A stretch of DNA of 6,729 bases from Lachnospira sp. UBA5912 (GTDB lineage Bacteria; Bacillota; Clostridia; Lachnospirales; Lachnospiraceae). This document shows, one piece after another, positions 1-6,520 of the stretch. The notes below the pieces were generated by a model. The model was not told the origin of the DNA. It did no database searches and saw only the letters and a program-made list of their open reading frames with translations. Each line of letters starts with the position of its first letter. Positions within the stretch are counted from its first letter, which is position 1. Location: contig DJDY01000063.1 in the NCBI GenBank assembly GCA_002435585.1, positions 1-6,729 of the forward strand, read 5' to 3'. The translations under genes and the position numbers were made by a program.

Positions 1-823
1 CCCGGCTATTAAGGCAGGTGCTGATATGGCAGCAGTATCTATGCATAAGTCGGGAGGTTCACTTACACAAAGTTCAATACTTCTTACTAATAAAAGTGTA
101 AATGCGGACTATGTAAGACAGATAATCAATCTTACACAGACAACGAGTGGATCATATCTTTTACTTGCAAGTCTTGATATATCAAGACGTAACCTTGCTT
201 TAAGAGGCAGGGAGTCTTTTACCAAGGTCATTGAAATGGCTGAATATGCCAGAAAAGAGATTAATGATATAGGTGGATATTATGCATATGGCAAGGAACT
301 GGTTAATGGTACAAGTGTATATGATTATGATGTGACTAAGCTGTCAGTGCATACACTTGGTCTTGGACTTGCCGGAATAGAAGTATATGATCTGCTGAGG
401 GATGAGTATGATATCCAGATTGAGTTTGGTGATGTAAGTAACATACTTGCGTATATTTCCATAGGCGACAGGCTTCAGGATATTGAGAGACTTGTAGGGG
501 CGCTTGCGGATATAGCAAGAATCTATAAGAAAGATAAGACTGGCATGTTAAGTGGGGAATTCATAAGTCCGCTTGTAGCAAAGTCGCCTCAGGAGGCTTT
601 CTATGCAGACAAAGAATCTCTTCCAATAAAGGAAACAAAGGGAAGAATATCAGGTGAATTTGTTATGTGTTATCCGCCAGGAATACCTATTCTTGCACCA
701 GGTGAGATGATAACAGAGGAGATTATAGAATATATATTATATGTTAAAGAAAAGGGATGTTCTATGCAGGGTACAGAGGATCCGATGGTGAATAACCTGA
801 TGGTGCTTAAAAACGCATTTTAA
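1..823 (+). CDS. speA: Orn/Lys/Arg decarboxylase family protein, probable arginine decarboxylase (5' truncated by window)
   Basis: The reading frame is open from position 2, so the gene begins upstream of the window and the ATG at 26 is internal, not a start. The first visible residues, PAIKAGADMAAVSMHKSGGS, carry the family's PLP-lysine motif (Ser-x-His-Lys); the Schiff-base lysine codon is 47-49. Near the C-terminus a YPPGIPILAPGE segment (about 671-706) matches the conserved end of the fold-type-I Orn/Lys/Arg decarboxylases. About 273 residues are visible, which fits the C-terminal half of the short (roughly 480-residue) Firmicutes type rather than the long enteric type. The family decarboxylates arginine, lysine or ornithine in the cytoplasm. 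Arginine is inferred as substrate because agmatine deiminase and N-carbamoylputrescine amidase lie downstream and would consume agmatine. The sequence alone does not exclude lysine or ornithine. Family assignment is secure; substrate is likely. Confidence 0.9.
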   Translation, partial: PAIKAGADMAAVSMHKSGGSLTQSSILLTNKSVNADYVRQIINLTQTTSGSYLLLASLDISRRNLALRGRESFTKVIEMAEYARKEINDIGGYYAYGKELVNGTSVYDYDVTKLSVHTLGLGLAGIEVYDLLRDEYDIQIEFGDVSNILAYISIGDRLQDIERLVGALADIARIYKKDKTGMLSGEFISPLVAKSPQEAFYADKESLPIKETKGRISGEFVMCYPPGIPILAPGEMITEEIIEYILYVKEKGCSMQGTEDPMVNNLMVLKNAF

Positions 824-840
824 CCCTGATATCATAAAAA

Positions 841-870
841 GTAATTGTTAGAAAAGTAATTATTAGAAAG
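841..870 (+). repeat. Two tandem 15-bp direct repeats
   Basis: Positions 841-855 (gtaattgttagaaaa) and 856-870 (gtaattattagaaag) are adjacent copies differing at 2 of 15 bases. They fill the gap between the decarboxylase stop and the speE leader hairpin. They may be a chance AT-rich duplication, replication slippage or a tandem protein-binding site; nothing in the sequence decides between these. Confidence 0.5.
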
Positions 871-904
871 TATGTGCAAAAAGTGCACAGAAAAGAGGAC
901 TATT
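871..904 (+). promoter_or_regulatory. speE leader: A-loop hairpin plus ribosome binding site that sets the start at 905
   Basis: A 5-bp stem (TGTGC 873-877 with GCACA 885-889, loop AAAAAGT) lies just upstream of the Shine-Dalgarno AGAGGA at 894-899, which is 5 nt from ATG 905. The arrangement and sequence recur in front of the GTPase gene at 6521. The site decides the start codon: the in-frame ATG at 872 lies inside the hairpin and has no properly spaced ribosome binding site. A regulatory role for the hairpin is inference. Confidence 0.5.
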
Positions 905-1759
905 ATGGAAATGTGGTTTTCAGAGCTGCACACAACGAATGTCAAGCTGTCAATGAGAATAGAGAGACAGCTGTGTTCAGTGGAAAGTGATTGTCAGAGA
1001 ATAGATGTGCTTGTATCAGATGAGTTTGGAAAGTTTCTGGCACTCGATGGAGAGATTCTGTTTTCTGAAAAGGATGAGTTTATATATGATGAGATGGTTA
1101 CACATGTGCCTATGGCTGTTCATCCGGCTGTTAAGAAGGTTCTTATAATCGGTGGCGCAGATGGCGGTGTAGCAAAAGAGCTCATTAACTATAAGACTAT
1201 AGAAAGAATAGATGTAGTTGAGCCTGATGAAATATTGGCAGAGGTATGCCGCGAGTATTTTCCAGAGCTTACATGTGGACTTGATGACAAGAGAGTCAAC
1301 GTATACATACAGGATGGTCTTCGCTTCCTGCGAAGCAAGACAGATGAATATGATCTTATAATCAATGATGCAACAGATCCTTTTGGATATACAGAAGGAT
1401 TGTTTACCAAAGAATTTTATGGAAGCTGTTATAAGGCGCTTAAAGAAGATGGCATTATGGTATACCAGCATGGAAGCCCATTTTATTCAGAGGATAAAGA
1501 TGAGTGTGTTAAAATGCACAGAAAAGCATATCAGGCTTTCCCGGTAAGCCGTGTATATCAGGCGCATATCCCTACCTGTTCATCAGGTTACTGGCTTTTT
1601 GGCTTTGCATCAAAGAAATATCATCCCTTACTTGACTTTAGGCCGGATGAGTGGAAAAGCCTAGGAATAAAGACAAAATATTATACAACTAACCTGCATA
1701 GAGGCGCATTTATGCTTCCAAAGTATGTTGAAGATATGCTTGAGGAAGAGGAACGCTAA
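905..1759 (+). CDS. speE: Spermidine synthase (aminopropyltransferase) homologue, divergent
   Basis: The protein has 284 residues, the usual SpeE length. Start ATG 905 is chosen because AGAGGA sits 5 nt upstream; an in-frame ATG at 872 would add 11 residues but lacks such a site. The SpeE Rossmann-like methyltransferase fold is clear: N-terminal beta domain with DGE at 48-50 and DEFIYDEM at 57-64, nucleotide motif GGADGG at 83-88, VEPDE at 105-109, DG at 137-138, and the catalytic-loop motif DATDP at 155-159, whose Asp155 corresponds to the usual catalytic aspartate. Classical members transfer aminopropyl from decarboxylated SAM to putrescine. Several normally conserved positions differ: GGGDGG is GGADGG, YHEM is YDEM, DPxGPA is DPFGYT, the QxESP region is QHGSP (188-192), and PTYPSG is PTCSSG (223-228). 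Substrate or activity may therefore have shifted. It lies 81 nt after the decarboxylase and 72 nt before the dehydrogenase gene. Family is secure; exact reaction is uncertain, particularly as no speD is in view. Confidence 0.87.
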   Translation: MEMWFSELHTTNVKLSMRIERQLCSVESDCQRIDVLVSDEFGKFLALDGEILFSEKDEFIYDEMVTHVPMAVHPAVKKVLIIGGADGGVAKELINYKTIERIDVVEPDEILAEVCREYFPELTCGLDDKRVNVYIQDGLRFLRSKTDEYDLIINDATDPFGYTEGLFTKEFYGSCYKALKEDGIMVYQHGSPFYSEDKDECVKMHRKAYQAFPVSRVYQAHIPTCSSGYWLFGFASKKYHPLLDFRPDEWKSLGIKTKYYTTNLHRGAFMLPKYVEDMLEEEER

Positions 1760-1831
1760 AAGGTTAGTAAAATGGAATATGATGATAAATATATAAAATA
1801 GGTTTGATAGAATATCAGGAGGATAAAGATT

Positions 1832-3091
1832 ATGAGCAGATTATTAATAATTGGATGTGGTGGTGTAGCTGGTGTGGCTATACATAAGTGTTGTCAGAAC
1901 AGTGATGTATTTACAGAGATATGTATAGCAAGCAGGACTAAGAGCAAATGTGATGCACTTAAGGATAAGCTTGAAAATAAAACAAGCACTGTTATAACAA
2001 CAGCACAGGTTGATGCAGATAATGTAGATGAACTTGTTAAACTTATAGAGGAATATAAGCCGGAAGCAGTTCTTAACCTTGCACTTCCATATCAGGATCT
2101 TACTATTATGGATGCATGTCTTAAAACTGGTGTGAATTATATAGATACAGCGAATTATGAGGCGGAGGATACAGAAGACAAAGAGTGGAGAGCTATATAT
2201 GAAAAAAGATGTAGGGAAGAAGGTTTTTCTGCTTATTTTGACTATTCATGGCAGTGGAATTACAGAAAAAAGTTTGAAGATGCCGGTATAATGGCACTTC
2301 TTGGTACAGGTTTCGATCCGGGTGTTACAAGTGTATTCAGTGCGTATGCACTTAAGCACTACTTTGATGAGATAGAAACTATAGATATACTTGACTGTAA
2401 TGGCGGTGACCACGGATATCCATTTGCAACTAACTTTAATCCAGAGATTAACTTAAGAGAAGTATCGGCTCCAGGTTCATACTGGGAGAATGGACACTGG
2501 GTAGAAGTGCCGGCTATGTCTATCAAGAGAGAATACGATTTTCCAGAGGTTGGTATGAAAGATATGTATCTTCTTCATCATGAAGAGATAGAATCCCTTG
2601 CAAAGAATATACCTGGTGTTAAAAGAATAAGATTCTTTATGACATTTGGACAGAGCTATCTTACACATATGAAATGCCTTGAAAATGTAGGCATGTTAAG
2701 AACAGATCCTGTAAGAGTAGGGGATGTGGAAGTTGTACCTATACAGCTATTAAAGGAGCTTCTTCCTGATCCTGCCAGTCTTGGGGAAAGAACAGTCGGA
2801 AAGACTAATATTGGATGTATATTCACTGGTAAAAAGGATGGAAAGGAAAAGAAAATCTATATATACAACGTATGTGATCATCAGGAATGTTACAGGGAAG
2901 TGGAATCACAGGCTATATCATATACAACAGGTGTTCCAGCCATGATAGGAGCCATGATGGTTGTTACTGGCAGGTGGAATAAGCCGGGTGTATATAATGT
3001 AGAGGAGTTTGATCCGGATCCATATATGGAGGCACTTAACAGATGGGGACTTCCATGGGTTGTTGATGAGAATCCGGTATTAGTTAAGTAG
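1832..3091 (+). CDS. Carboxynorspermidine/carboxyspermidine dehydrogenase (saccharopine dehydrogenase family)
   Basis: The 419-residue protein starts at ATG 1832, nine nt after a strong AGGAGG (1817-1822). The N-terminus is a Rossmann dinucleotide fold, with IIGCGGVAG at 6-14. Ser34-Arg35 after the second strand suggests NADPH use (inference). The middle contains GTGFDPGVTSVF at 158-169 and HGYPFATNFNPEINLRE at 194-210, and SYTTGVPA lies at 363-370; all are typical of the Lys1-like branch paired with nspC. The family condenses a diamine (putrescine or diaminopropane) with aspartate beta-semialdehyde and reduces the imine, giving carboxyspermidine or carboxynorspermidine. The adjacent nspC, only 29 nt downstream, supports this role over lysine metabolism. 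Putrescine is the likely amine because aguA and aguB follow; agmatine, giving carboxyaminopropylagmatine, is an alternative the sequence cannot exclude. Length is normal and no lesion is visible. Confidence 0.9.
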   Translation: MSRLLIIGCGGVAGVAIHKCCQNSDVFTEICIASRTKSKCDALKDKLENKTSTVITTAQVDADNVDELVKLIEEYKPEAVLNLALPYQDLTIMDACLKTGVNYIDTANYEAEDTEDKEWRAIYEKRCREEGFSAYFDYSWQWNYRKKFEDAGIMALLGTGFDPGVTSVFSAYALKHYFDEIETIDILDCNGGDHGYPFATNFNPEINLREVSAPGSYWENGHWVEVPAMSIKREYDFPEVGMKDMYLLHHEEIESLAKNIPGVKRIRFFMTFGQSYLTHMKCLENVGMLRTDPVRVGDVEVVPIQLLKELLPDPASLGERTVGKTNIGCIFTGKKDGKEKKIYIYNVCDHQECYREVESQAISYTTGVPAMIGAMMVVTGRWNKPGVYNVEEFDPDPYMEALNRWGLPWVVDENPVLVK

Positions 3092-3108
3092 CTTAAAATA
3101 TAAATTCC

Positions 3109-3120
3109 AGGAGAAACGAA
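3109..3120 (+). promoter_or_regulatory. Ribosome binding site and spacer for the TTG start of nspC
   Basis: AGGAGA at 3109-3114 lies 6 nt before TTG 3121. No ATG or GTG is suitably placed, and the next in-frame ATG (codon 51) would delete the conserved PSYVID segment and the PLP lysine. This site therefore supports TTG as the true initiator. Confidence 0.75.
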
Positions 3121-4281
3121 TTGAATATAGAAGTATTTAAAGATATAAAAACACCATCATATGTTATAGATGAAAACAAACTTATTCATAATCTTGAGAT
3201 TCTTAAGAATGTAGAAAGCAAAACCGGCTGCCATATACTTCTTGCCCAGAAAGCATTTTCTGCATATGCCATGTATCCGCTTATAGGTCAGTATATAAGC
3301 GGAACAACGGCAAGTGGATTATACGAAGCAAGGCTTGGAAAAGAGGAAATGAACAAAGAGAATCATGTGTACGCACCAGCATATAAGCAGGAGGATATGG
3401 ACGAGCTTGTTAAGATATGTGATCACATTATATTTAACTCTGTAAGCCAGCTTAGAAAGTATAAGAAGCAGTGTATTGATGCCGGGGTAAGCATAGGTTT
3501 AAGAATTAATCCCGAAGTATCAACACAGGGTGAACATGCCATATATGATCCATGTGCAGCGGGGTCAAGACTCGGAGTAACGCTTAAAGCACTTAACAAA
3601 GCACTTGATGAAGATGAGTATCTGCTTGAAGGAGTGGATGGATTACATTTTCACACACTTTGTGAACAGAATTCGGATGCTCTTAAGACAACACTCGATG
3701 TAGTGGAGGAAAAGTTTGGAAGATATATGAATAAGTGCAAGTGGATTAATATGGGTGGAGGACATCATATAACAAGAGAGGATTATGATATCGGACTGCT
3801 TATAAACTGTGTCAGACATGTGCAGGATACATATCATGTGAAAGTATATCTTGAGCCGGGGGAGGCAGTTGCGCTTAATGCTGGATATCTTGTAACAGAG
3901 GTACTTGATAAGGTTGATAATGGCATAGAAACTCTTATTCTGGATGCATCAGCAGCCTGTCATATGCCAGATGTACTTGAGATGCCGTATATGCCGCCTT
4001 TATATGGTGCAAAAACAGCATCAAGGGTATCAGAGGTATCAGATTATATATACAGACTTTCTTCGTATACATGCCTTGCAGGTGATATTATAGGAGATTA
4101 TGAATTCGACCATGAGATAAATGTGGGGGACAGACTTATATTTATGGATATGGCCATATATTCAATGGTGAAAAACAACACATTTAACGGAATACCTCTT
4201 CCATCCATATCGGTGTTAAAAGATGGCAGGATAAGTCTTATCAAAAGTTTTAAATATGATGACTTTAAGTGCAGGTTATAA
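3121..4281 (+). CDS. nspC: Carboxynorspermidine decarboxylase (carboxyspermidine decarboxylase)
   Basis: This 386-residue fold-type-III (alanine-racemase-like barrel) PLP decarboxylase removes the carboxylate from carboxyspermidine or carboxynorspermidine, giving spermidine or norspermidine. Initiation is at TTG 3121. PSYVIDENKL at 12-21 opens the barrel and LLAQKAF at 40-46 carries the PLP-lysine (Lys44). HFHTLCE at 176-182, the phosphate-binding GGG at 212-214 and EPGEA at 245-249 follow. HMPDVLEMPY at 281-290 is a hallmark separating this family from diaminopimelate and ornithine decarboxylases. CLAGD at 318-322 contains the probable active-site cysteine Cys318 contributed to the partner subunit of the dimer. 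Length matches the family. The upstream gene makes its expected substrate, so the two form a functional pair. Spermidine is the likely product given the putrescine-forming genes next door. Identification is firm; choice between the spermidine and norspermidine branch is inference. Confidence 0.94.
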   Translation: MNIEVFKDIKTPSYVIDENKLIHNLEILKNVESKTGCHILLAQKAFSAYAMYPLIGQYISGTTASGLYEARLGKEEMNKENHVYAPAYKQEDMDELVKICDHIIFNSVSQLRKYKKQCIDAGVSIGLRINPEVSTQGEHAIYDPCAAGSRLGVTLKALNKALDEDEYLLEGVDGLHFHTLCEQNSDALKTTLDVVEEKFGRYMNKCKWINMGGGHHITREDYDIGLLINCVRHVQDTYHVKVYLEPGEAVALNAGYLVTEVLDKVDNGIETLILDASAACHMPDVLEMPYMPPLYGAKTASRVSEVSDYIYRLSSYTCLAGDIIGDYEFDHEINVGDRLIFMDMAIYSMVKNNTFNGIPLPSISVLKDGRISLIKSFKYDDFKCRL

Positions 4282-4340
4282 CAGAAAAATATGGCTGATA
4301 TATCAATTATGGGTTATATAAGATTATAAGGAATAAACAT

Positions 4341-5465
4341 ATGAGTATTATAAATTCAACTCCGTTACATGACGGATATTACATGCCGGCAGAATATGAA
4401 AAGCACGATGGAACTATTATGATATGGCCGGTAAGACAAGGCTCATGGCCGCATGAAGCAGCAGCGGCAAAAAGAGTGTTTAAGGAAATAGCAGAGCATA
4501 TTGCCAAGTCTGAGAATGTGTATATGCTTACAGACAGTGAGCATATGGCAGAGGCAGAACAGATGTTAGATAATAAAGTCAAGGTTATTAATATTGAGAC
4601 GGATGATGCGTGGGCCAGGGATATGTGTCCTACCTTTGTAAAGAATGCATCGGGCAATGTACGTGGTATAAGCTGGAAGTTTAATGCATGGGGTGGAGAA
4701 TATGATGGCTTATATATGGACTGGGAAAAGGATGATATGGCAGCAGGACTGTTTTGTGACAAGATGGGGATTGATTATTATGATGCAGCCCCTTTTGTGC
4801 TTGAGGGTGGTTCTATACACAGTGATGGCGAGGGTACCATTATAGTGACAGAAAGCTGCCTTCTTAGTAAAGGCAGAAACCCACAGCTTAGTAAAGCCAT
4901 GATAGAGGATAAGCTTAAAGAATATCTTGGAGCAAAGAAGATTATATGGCTGCCATACGGAATATATAATGATGAGACAAATGAGCACGTTGATAATGTG
5001 TGTGCATTTACATCGGCAGCTAATGTTGTGCTTGCATGGACAGATGATGTAAACGATCCACAGTATGATATGTCACTTGCAGATCTTAAAGTGCTCGAAA
5101 CAAAGACAGATGCACTTGGAAGAAAGATAAAAGTGCATAAGTTATATATACCAGACGAGCCTGTGTGCATAACAGAAGAGGATCTTAAAGGTTATGTATT
5201 TGCTGATGGCGAGGATAACAGGGAGTTAGGAGAAAGGCTTGCTGCAAGCTATGCTAACTTTTATATATGTAACGATGAAGTGCTTGTTCCACAGTTTGGT
5301 GATAAGAAGGATAAGGCAGCGATAGAACTGTTATCAAAACTTATGCCTGACAGGAAGGTAACAGGCATATATGCAAGGGACATAATAGTGGGTGGCGGAA
5401 ATATACATTGTATAACGCAGCAGATACCAGACGGAATAAAGCAGAAAACAATAAAACTGTGCTAA
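4341..5465 (+). CDS. aguA: Agmatine deiminase
   Basis: The 374-residue protein belongs to the peptidyl-arginine-deiminase-like (GME) superfamily and hydrolyses agmatine to N-carbamoylputrescine and ammonia in the cytoplasm. The start ATG 4341 has AAGGA at 4328-4332, 8 nt upstream. Visible signatures are [16 protein letters not shown] at 15-30, DDAWARD at 88-94 (substrate-binding Asp94), WGG at 117-119, [13 protein letters not shown] at 154-166 (Glu155 region), NEHVDN at 214-219 with catalytic His216, and [13 protein letters not shown] at 351-363 with the nucleophile Cys357. All catalytic positions are intact and length is standard. It sits 59 nt after nspC and 25 nt before aguB, the next enzyme in the route. 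Combination with a biosynthetic decarboxylase and the carboxyspermidine genes points to polyamine synthesis rather than the catabolic agmatine-deiminase energy pathway, whose putrescine transcarbamylase, antiporter and carbamate kinase are absent here. Confidence 0.96.
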   Translation: MSIINSTPLHDGYYMPAEYEKHDGTIMIWPVRQGSWPHEAAAAKRVFKEIAEHIAKSENVYMLTDSEHMAEAEQMLDNKVKVINIETDDAWARDMCPTFVKNASGNVRGISWKFNAWGGEYDGLYMDWEKDDMAAGLFCDKMGIDYYDAAPFVLEGGSIHSDGEGTIIVTESCLLSKGRNPQLSKAMIEDKLKEYLGAKKIIWLPYGIYNDETNEHVDNVCAFTSAANVVLAWTDDVNDPQYDMSLADLKVLETKTDALGRKIKVHKLYIPDEPVCITEEDLKGYVFADGEDNRELGERLAASYANFYICNDEVLVPQFGDKKDKAAIELLSKLMPDRKVTGIYARDIIVGGGNIHCITQQIPDGIKQKTIKLC

Positions 5466-5480
5466 AACATACATAGAAAT

Positions 5481-5490
5481 GAGGATTAAT
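5481..5490 (+). promoter_or_regulatory. Ribosome binding site that sets the aguB start at 5491
   Basis: GAGGA at 5481-5485 is 5 nt before ATG 5491. It overlaps the in-frame upstream ATG at 5479, which has no purine-rich site of its own, so the longer form (4 extra residues) is unlikely. Confidence 0.7.
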
Positions 5491-6381
5491 ATGAGCAGAA
5501 TAACTGGTGTTGCTGCCATACAGATGAAGTGTGGCAGAGATGTTTTGGAAAATATTAAAACAGCCGACAGACTTGTAAGAGAGGCGGTTAAAAAGGGGGC
5601 AGATATAATACTTCTGCCGGAACTTTTTGAGAGACAGTATTTTTGCCAGGAAAGAAGATATGAGTACTATGAATATGCAAAAGGTGTGAATGAAGATGAT
5701 GCGGTAGTACATTTTACTAAGGTTGCAAAAGAACTTAGTGTAGTTATTATAGTAAGCTTTTATGAGAAAGATATAAATCAGCTGTATAATACAGCTGCTG
5801 TTATAGATGCAGATGGAACTAATCTTGGTATATATAGAAAGACACATATTCCGGATGATCATTTCTATCAGGAAAAATTCTATTTCATGCCAGGCAATAC
5901 CGGATTTAAGGTGTTTAATACAAGATTCGGATGCATAGGTGTTGGCATATGCTGGGATCAGTGGTTTCCAGAGACAGCAAGGGCTATGGCAGTAGAGGGC
6001 GCAGAGGTACTTTTCTATCCTACGGCTATAGGTAGTGAACCGATACTTGATTGTGACAGCATGATGCACTGGAGAAGATGTATGCAGGGACATGCAGCGT
6101 GTAATCTGGTACCTGTTGTTGCAGCTAACAGGACTGGCATAGAGACTGTAGAGCCGTGTGAGGAGAATGCTGGTCAGTCAAGTTCACTTAAATTCTATGG
6201 TTCATCCTTTATAACTGACAACACAGGTGATATAATATATCAGGCAGACAGGGATAATGAAGAAGTTATTGTCCATAAGTTTGATCTTGATAAGCTGGCA
6301 TATGACAGACTTTCATGGGGGTTATTCAGAGACAGAAGACCAGAAGTATATAATAAGGCTATAGGTAAGGAATTGATTTAG
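5491..6381 (+). CDS. aguB: N-carbamoylputrescine amidase
   Basis: This 296-residue carbon-nitrogen hydrolase (nitrilase superfamily) converts N-carbamoylputrescine to putrescine, CO2 and ammonia. The start at 5491 follows from the GAGGA five nt upstream. The Glu-Lys-Cys catalytic triad is visible: LLPELFE with Glu44, YRKTHIPDD with Lys117, and GICWDQWFPE with Cys154. The segment YRKTHIPDDHFYQEKFYF and the later MHWRR and NRTG stretches are characteristic of the AguB subgroup rather than beta-ureidopropionase or generic amidases. Length is typical. It is 25 nt downstream of aguA, the enzyme that makes its substrate, and is the last gene of the polyamine set. If the upstream enzymes work on agmatine derivatives instead, it could also act on an N-carbamoyl-spermidine intermediate (inference). 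Isoleucine codon use is skewed: I count 17 ATA, 5 ATT and no ATC. Confidence 0.95.
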   Translation: MSRITGVAAIQMKCGRDVLENIKTADRLVREAVKKGADIILLPELFERQYFCQERRYEYYEYAKGVNEDDAVVHFTKVAKELSVVIIVSFYEKDINQLYNTAAVIDADGTNLGIYRKTHIPDDHFYQEKFYFMPGNTGFKVFNTRFGCIGVGICWDQWFPETARAMAVEGAEVLFYPTAIGSEPILDCDSMMHWRRCMQGHAACNLVPVVAANRTGIETVEPCEENAGQSSSLKFYGSSFITDNTGDIIYQADRDNEEVIVHKFDLDKLAYDRLSWGLFRDRRPEVYNKAIGKELI

Positions 6382-6417
6382 CTGTATATATTCAGTGTAA
6401 AAGTAATGTCCATAATA

Positions 6418-6446
6418 AGCTTAATATGATGTATGTATCAGAAGCT
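6418..6446 (+). other. Possible stem-loop in the aguB-GTPase gap
   Basis: AGCTT (6418-6422) can pair with AAGCT (6442-6446), enclosing an inner TGAT/ATCA stem (6427-6430 with 6437-6440) and a 6-nt loop. No U-run follows on the + strand, so it is not a recognisable intrinsic terminator. The stem is short and AT-rich, so it may be chance. The rest of the 139-nt gap shows no clear promoter. Confidence 0.25.
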
Positions 6447-6485
6447 CAAAAAGTCGTATATGCATAATTAATAAAAAGAAAATAC

Positions 6486-6520
6486 TATGCACAAAAACGT
6501 GCGCAGAAAAGAGGATTATT
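6486..6520 (+). promoter_or_regulatory. GTPase leader: A-loop hairpin plus ribosome binding site, near-copy of the speE leader
   Basis: GCAC (6489-6492) pairs with GTGC (6499-6502) across an AAAAAC loop. CAGAAAAGAGGA follows, with AGAGGA at 6510-6515 and a 5-nt spacer to ATG 6521. Aligned with the speE leader through the start codon, 33 of 38 columns match (four substitutions, one gap). A regulatory function is inference; the ribosome binding site itself is clear. Confidence 0.5.

Noticed and set aside
872..904. N-terminal extension of the speE product beginning MCKKCTEKRTI from the in-frame ATG at 872
   Set aside because: The codons overlap the leader hairpin and the AGAGGA ribosome binding site for ATG 905. 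No properly spaced site serves 872, and the same leader occurs before the GTPase gene with a frame-changing extra base.
1016..1471. 151-codon open frame on the minus strand opposite speE
   Set aside because: It has no recognisable domain and a low-complexity composition, and it fully overlaps a well-supported gene.
4291..4329. 12-codon ORF ([12 protein letters not shown]) in the nspC-aguA gap
   Set aside because: It has no Shine-Dalgarno and its end overlaps the ribosome binding site of aguA. It is expected by chance in AT-rich sequence.
4379..5170. Overlapping minus-strand open frames opposite aguA (127, 92 and 130 codons)
   Set aside because: They are serine/isoleucine-rich shadow frames without family resemblance or credible ribosome binding sites.
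5341..6093. 250-codon open frame on the minus strand
   Set aside because: It lies opposite aguA and aguB, which have intact catalytic motifs. Its translation is Cys/Tyr/Ile-rich with no recognisable motif, so it is a shadow of + strand codon bias.
6382..6446. Intrinsic terminator after aguB
   Set aside because: The only stems found are short and AT-rich with no following T-run on the + strand.
6402..6468. Possible sigma-A promoter for the GTPase gene (TATGAT at 6425 or CATAAT at 6463)
   Set aside because: Neither -10-like hexamer has a convincing -35 at 16-18 bp, and such hexamers are frequent in this AT-rich DNA.
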